Shown piece by piece: positions 62,093 through 64,000 of a stretch of 64,000 nt of DNA (positions are counted from its first letter, which is position 1; each line of letters opens with the position of its first letter). Made by a program: the position numbers and the translations under genes. The notes beneath the pieces were generated by a model. The model searched no databases. It saw only the letters and a list, made by a program, of their open reading frames with translations, and was not told the DNA's origin. Origin of the DNA: Micromonospora coriariae (GTDB lineage Bacteria > Actinomycetota > Actinomycetes > Mycobacteriales > Micromonosporaceae); contig NZ_LT607412.1 of assembly GCF_900091455.1 (NCBI RefSeq), positions 6,262,001 through 6,326,000 of the forward strand, read 5' to 3'.

Positions 62093-62827
62093 TCATGCCC
62101 GGGTGGCGAGCTGTATGAATCTCACCAGTTGCTCAACTGTTTCCTGACGGAGCCGCCATATAGAATCCCGGGCGTCACCGTTCTCCGCGAAGTCGAGCTC
62201 GTCGCCGCTCTCGCCTTTCCAGTACACGCTCGTCGAGAGATCATGCGCGTTGCCAGGGTGCCTTGATTCGTGCAGCAGCTTATTAGCAAGTGCGGTTGCC
62301 CTAGCCCCGTCAAATTCATCTACGGCTCGCCGGCGGAGTTTCTCGATTTGGGTCTCAATTTCGGATTCGGTAACGAGAGTCGCACCCTTCCGAGCTGGTC
62401 TCTTAAGATGCCCCAGTCGCTCAACGATAGTTCTATACCACACGAATACGTCCGCAAGGTCCATCCATAGCGAGATCGCAAGATTGTAGTCGAGCGACTG
62501 ATGGTAGGGGCCTGACAAGAACGCCAGAATGGCGGGCACTCCATTCCGCCTAAACTCTTCAACCCGCATCGCGTTCGCTTCTAAAACATCATGAGCTCGC
62601 TCGAACGCCCCGACTGCCCAGGCTACGTCCGTTAGGATTAACTTGACGCCGTCATCTTGATTCGACGTTCCTATCTCGCTCCACAGCTTCACTAGCCTCT
62701 GGTTCGATTCGCGCTCGATTTTCCACTTGTAGACAGAGTACTGCCTAAAGCTTTCCTCAAATGAAGTGACCTGCTCATCCATCGGCGCTCCGAGTTGAGA
62801 TTCCTGAGTAACAGGTTCGGAAAGCAT
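62093..62827 (-). CDS. Soluble hypothetical protein, lower GC
   Basis: 244 residues from ATG 62827, with ATG 62782 as a plausible alternative. Helix-rich; EQVTSFEESFRQYSVYKWKIERESNQRLVKLWSEIG and NKLLHESRHPGNAHDLSTSVYW. No catalytic motif recognised. It is convergent with the pair above, and like them it has lower GC and AT-rich codons, so the three may have arrived together. Confidence 0.6.
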   Translation of the reverse strand: MLSEPVTQESQLGAPMDEQVTSFEESFRQYSVYKWKIERESNQRLVKLWSEIGTSNQDDGVKLILTDVAWAVGAFERAHDVLEANAMRVEEFRRNGVPAILAFLSGPYHQSLDYNLAISLWMDLADVFVWYRTIVERLGHLKRPARKGATLVTESEIETQIEKLRRRAVDEFDGARATALANKLLHESRHPGNAHDLSTSVYWKGESGDELDFAENGDARDSIWRLRQETVEQLVRFIQLATRA

Positions 62828-62847
62828 CTCCCACGGGTCGCCTGACT

Positions 62848-62996
62848 GCCATCCCGGCTGCCATCGACCCGCCCTCCTGGGGAGCGGGCCTCCGCCCGAC
62901 CCGCCGCGTCAAGCGGACCTTGACGGCTCGCACGAGCGCTGGCGGGTCGGGCGGTGGTTTGCTCGGCTTGCCCGGGTCGATGGCAGCCGGGATGGC
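62848..62996. repeat. Nested palindromic element (149 bp)
   Basis: Outer perfect 24-bp arms 62848-62871 and 62973-62996. Inside, perfect 14-bp arms at 62892-62905 and 62941-62954. At the centre two hairpins: CGTCAAG-CGGAC-CTTGACG (62907-62925) and GCTCG-CA-CGAGC (62926-62937). A strand would fold into a two-step stem topped by two hairpins. A half copy lies at 54191-54268. Confidence 0.8.
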
Positions 62997-63385
62997 CTAC
63001 CGCAACCACCCAGGACCGTAACCCGCCGACGGAGCCCCGGCCATCCTGGAGCCGGAGCGCCCCCGCCGGAGGCGCAGTAACCGCAACCGCGTGACCGCCG
63101 CCAGGCTGCCGGCGCGACCGGCGTGCGCTCCCCTGCGCCGCGCGGGTTCCTGGCCGCGCGGTCCGGCCGGCTGTCGGCCCACCACCTCACCCGTCTAACG
63201 GTCTGTCGTTCTGCGGCGGCCCTCTGGGCTTTCCGCTTTCCGCGCCAGCCGCCGGGCGTGTTGCGTGGCCGGAGTCGGAGCGCCAGCGGAGCGACGGACG
63301 CGCGCCCAGGCGGCGGCGCGTGCGGCCCGTTGCGGGCCGCCTTGAAGACGTACAGAAAGTTTGAACCACTTCGCCGGCGGCCGGC
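62997..63385. other. 389-bp GC-rich interval without a gene
   Basis: No convincing gene; short frames on both strands are arginine-rich and look incidental. A hairpin GCGGCCCG-TTG-CGGGCCGC is at 63322-63340. The sequence ACCACTTCGCCGGC near 63365 also occurs at 54287, beside the half element. Confidence 0.5.
63322..63340. repeat. 8-bp hairpin
   Basis: GCGGCCCG and CGGGCCGC around a TTG loop, perfect pairing, in the gene-free interval. Confidence 0.55.
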
Positions 63386-63437
63386 TGTCCGGTCTCGGGA
63401 CCTGCGTGACACATCGGTATCAGGACCTGCGTGACAC
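63386..63437 (+). repeat. 33-bp repeat copy B plus tandem core
   Basis: 63386-63418 matches copy A at 55118-55150 in 30 of 33 bases. The 15-bp word GGACCTGCGTGACAC occurs twice, at 63398-63412 and 63423-63437, 25 bp apart. Repeated subterminal words of this kind are typical of transposon ends. Confidence 0.65.
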
Positions 63438-63505
63438 TCAGTCCAGTGTTGCCCGCATCGGTCGGTGGGGCTCGATGATCGCGGCAAGGACGTTGGCGGA
63501 AGCAC

Positions 63506-63994
63506 TCACGAACTCGGCTCGCGCTCCGGACAGTCGGCGTGCAACCAGGTAGCGGCCAAGTCCTGGCTCGTCACGACCAGCGTTCCAGAGAGGCAAACGA
63601 TTTCGTGTCGGCAACCGTGTTCGTGTGGCAGCACTTCGTCCAGCATCACGTCCCGGAGCTGGGCCACGTCCATCCCTTGGTCAGCGGGCTCAATCGCTAG
63701 GCTCTGCACACCGCTGTAGCGGATCGTCAGGTCTTCCTCGTGCTTCCAACAGTTGTGCCGTAGGTGCAGCTCAAGCCAGCGGCTCCCGCCCGTCTCACCC
63801 GATGCCAGCCGCGCGGGCTTAAGGTCCTTGACGCACCGTCGACCGAAGAAGTCGTAGTGGCCGGGGTCCGTGGCGAACCTGCGCGCCCCCTCGGGCAACG
63901 ACTCGGCGAACCGCGGCAACTGCCGCAGGTACGCATCCGGGTCCAGATCCATGCCATCCCTGGTCCGCTCCACGCTGACGTATCTCACTCCCAC
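63506..63994 (-). CDS. Hypothetical protein, possibly truncated by the window edge
   Basis: 162 residues from GTG 63994, 6 bp from the end of the window; the frame stays open beyond it, so the true start could lie outside. Soluble, acidic; AYLRQLPRFAESLPEGARRFATDPGHYDFFGRRCVKDLKP and GSRWLELHLRHNCWKHEEDLTIRYSGVQSLAIEP. No recognised domain; reminiscent of small proteins encoded beside immunity-like genes, but that is speculation. Confidence 0.55.
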   Translation of the reverse strand: MGVRYVSVERTRDGMDLDPDAYLRQLPRFAESLPEGARRFATDPGHYDFFGRRCVKDLKPARLASGETGGSRWLELHLRHNCWKHEEDLTIRYSGVQSLAIEPADQGMDVAQLRDVMLDEVLPHEHGCRHEIVCLSGTLVVTSQDLAATWLHADCPEREPSS

Positions 63995-64000
63995 GATTCC

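Noticed and set aside
62692..63009. 105-codon minus-strand frame across the nested palindrome
   Set aside because: Mostly encodes the palindrome itself; Arg/Gly-rich and without a ribosome-binding site.

Overview
The window is high-GC actinobacterial DNA, most likely from Micromonospora or a close relative. Three things point there. It carries a complete Pup-proteasome locus. It is dense in GTG starts. At least a dozen genes begin 6-9 nt after a TAnnnT promoter box, the leaderless arrangement common in Actinobacteria. No rRNA, tRNA or CRISPR array was found.

1-6.6 kb is a signalling and stress block: a truncated STAS protein, a zinc-ribbon/STAS fusion, a GlsB-type membrane protein, a BON protein, a PadR regulator with its membrane partner and a clear palindromic operator, two GAF-ANTAR proteins, and a triple-MHYT membrane sensor.

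6.6-34 kb is a conserved chromosomal core matching the mycobacterial helY-tatC-tatA-pafC-pafB-pafA-prcA-prcB-pup-dop-mpa-trmI-recB-like order, almost all on the minus strand. Interspersed are a HAD phosphatase, a VapBC-like pair, an EamA exporter, a lipid kinase, a CDF transporter, a DUF3866 protein, a bicupin, a dTDP-glucose-4,6-dehydratase-like gene, an HNH endonuclease overlapping prcB, a ferredoxin and an S2P-like protease. Pup is encoded with a C-terminal Glu, so it should be ligated by PafA without deamidation, unfolded by ARC and degraded by PrcAB, with Dop acting mainly as depupylase.

34-49.4 kb holds an orphan LuxR-type response regulator beside a MacB-type ABC exporter, a carboxymuconolactone decarboxylase-like protein, a second HAD enzyme, a zinc metallopeptidase lipoprotein, a DGPF/ECF sigma pair, a ChaA-like antiporter, an ArsR/SRPBCC operon with its operator over the -10, and a HelR-type RNA polymerase recycling ATPase preceded by a rifamycin-associated element. 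A mismatch glycosylase and a methyltransferase follow.

49.4-64 kb is an accessory, decaying region. It contains truncated CPBP, SDR, methyltransferase and transposase genes, a hydrolase broken by two tiny deletions, an intact IS3-family element (58741-60071) with 25-bp imperfect inverted repeats and a GGA target duplication, a lower-GC cluster of three unknown genes (60.8-62.8 kb), and a nested palindromic element with a half copy about 8.7 kb away. Intact genes here include a truncated haemoglobin, two VOC proteins, a GyrI-like domain and a cytidine-deaminase-like enzyme.
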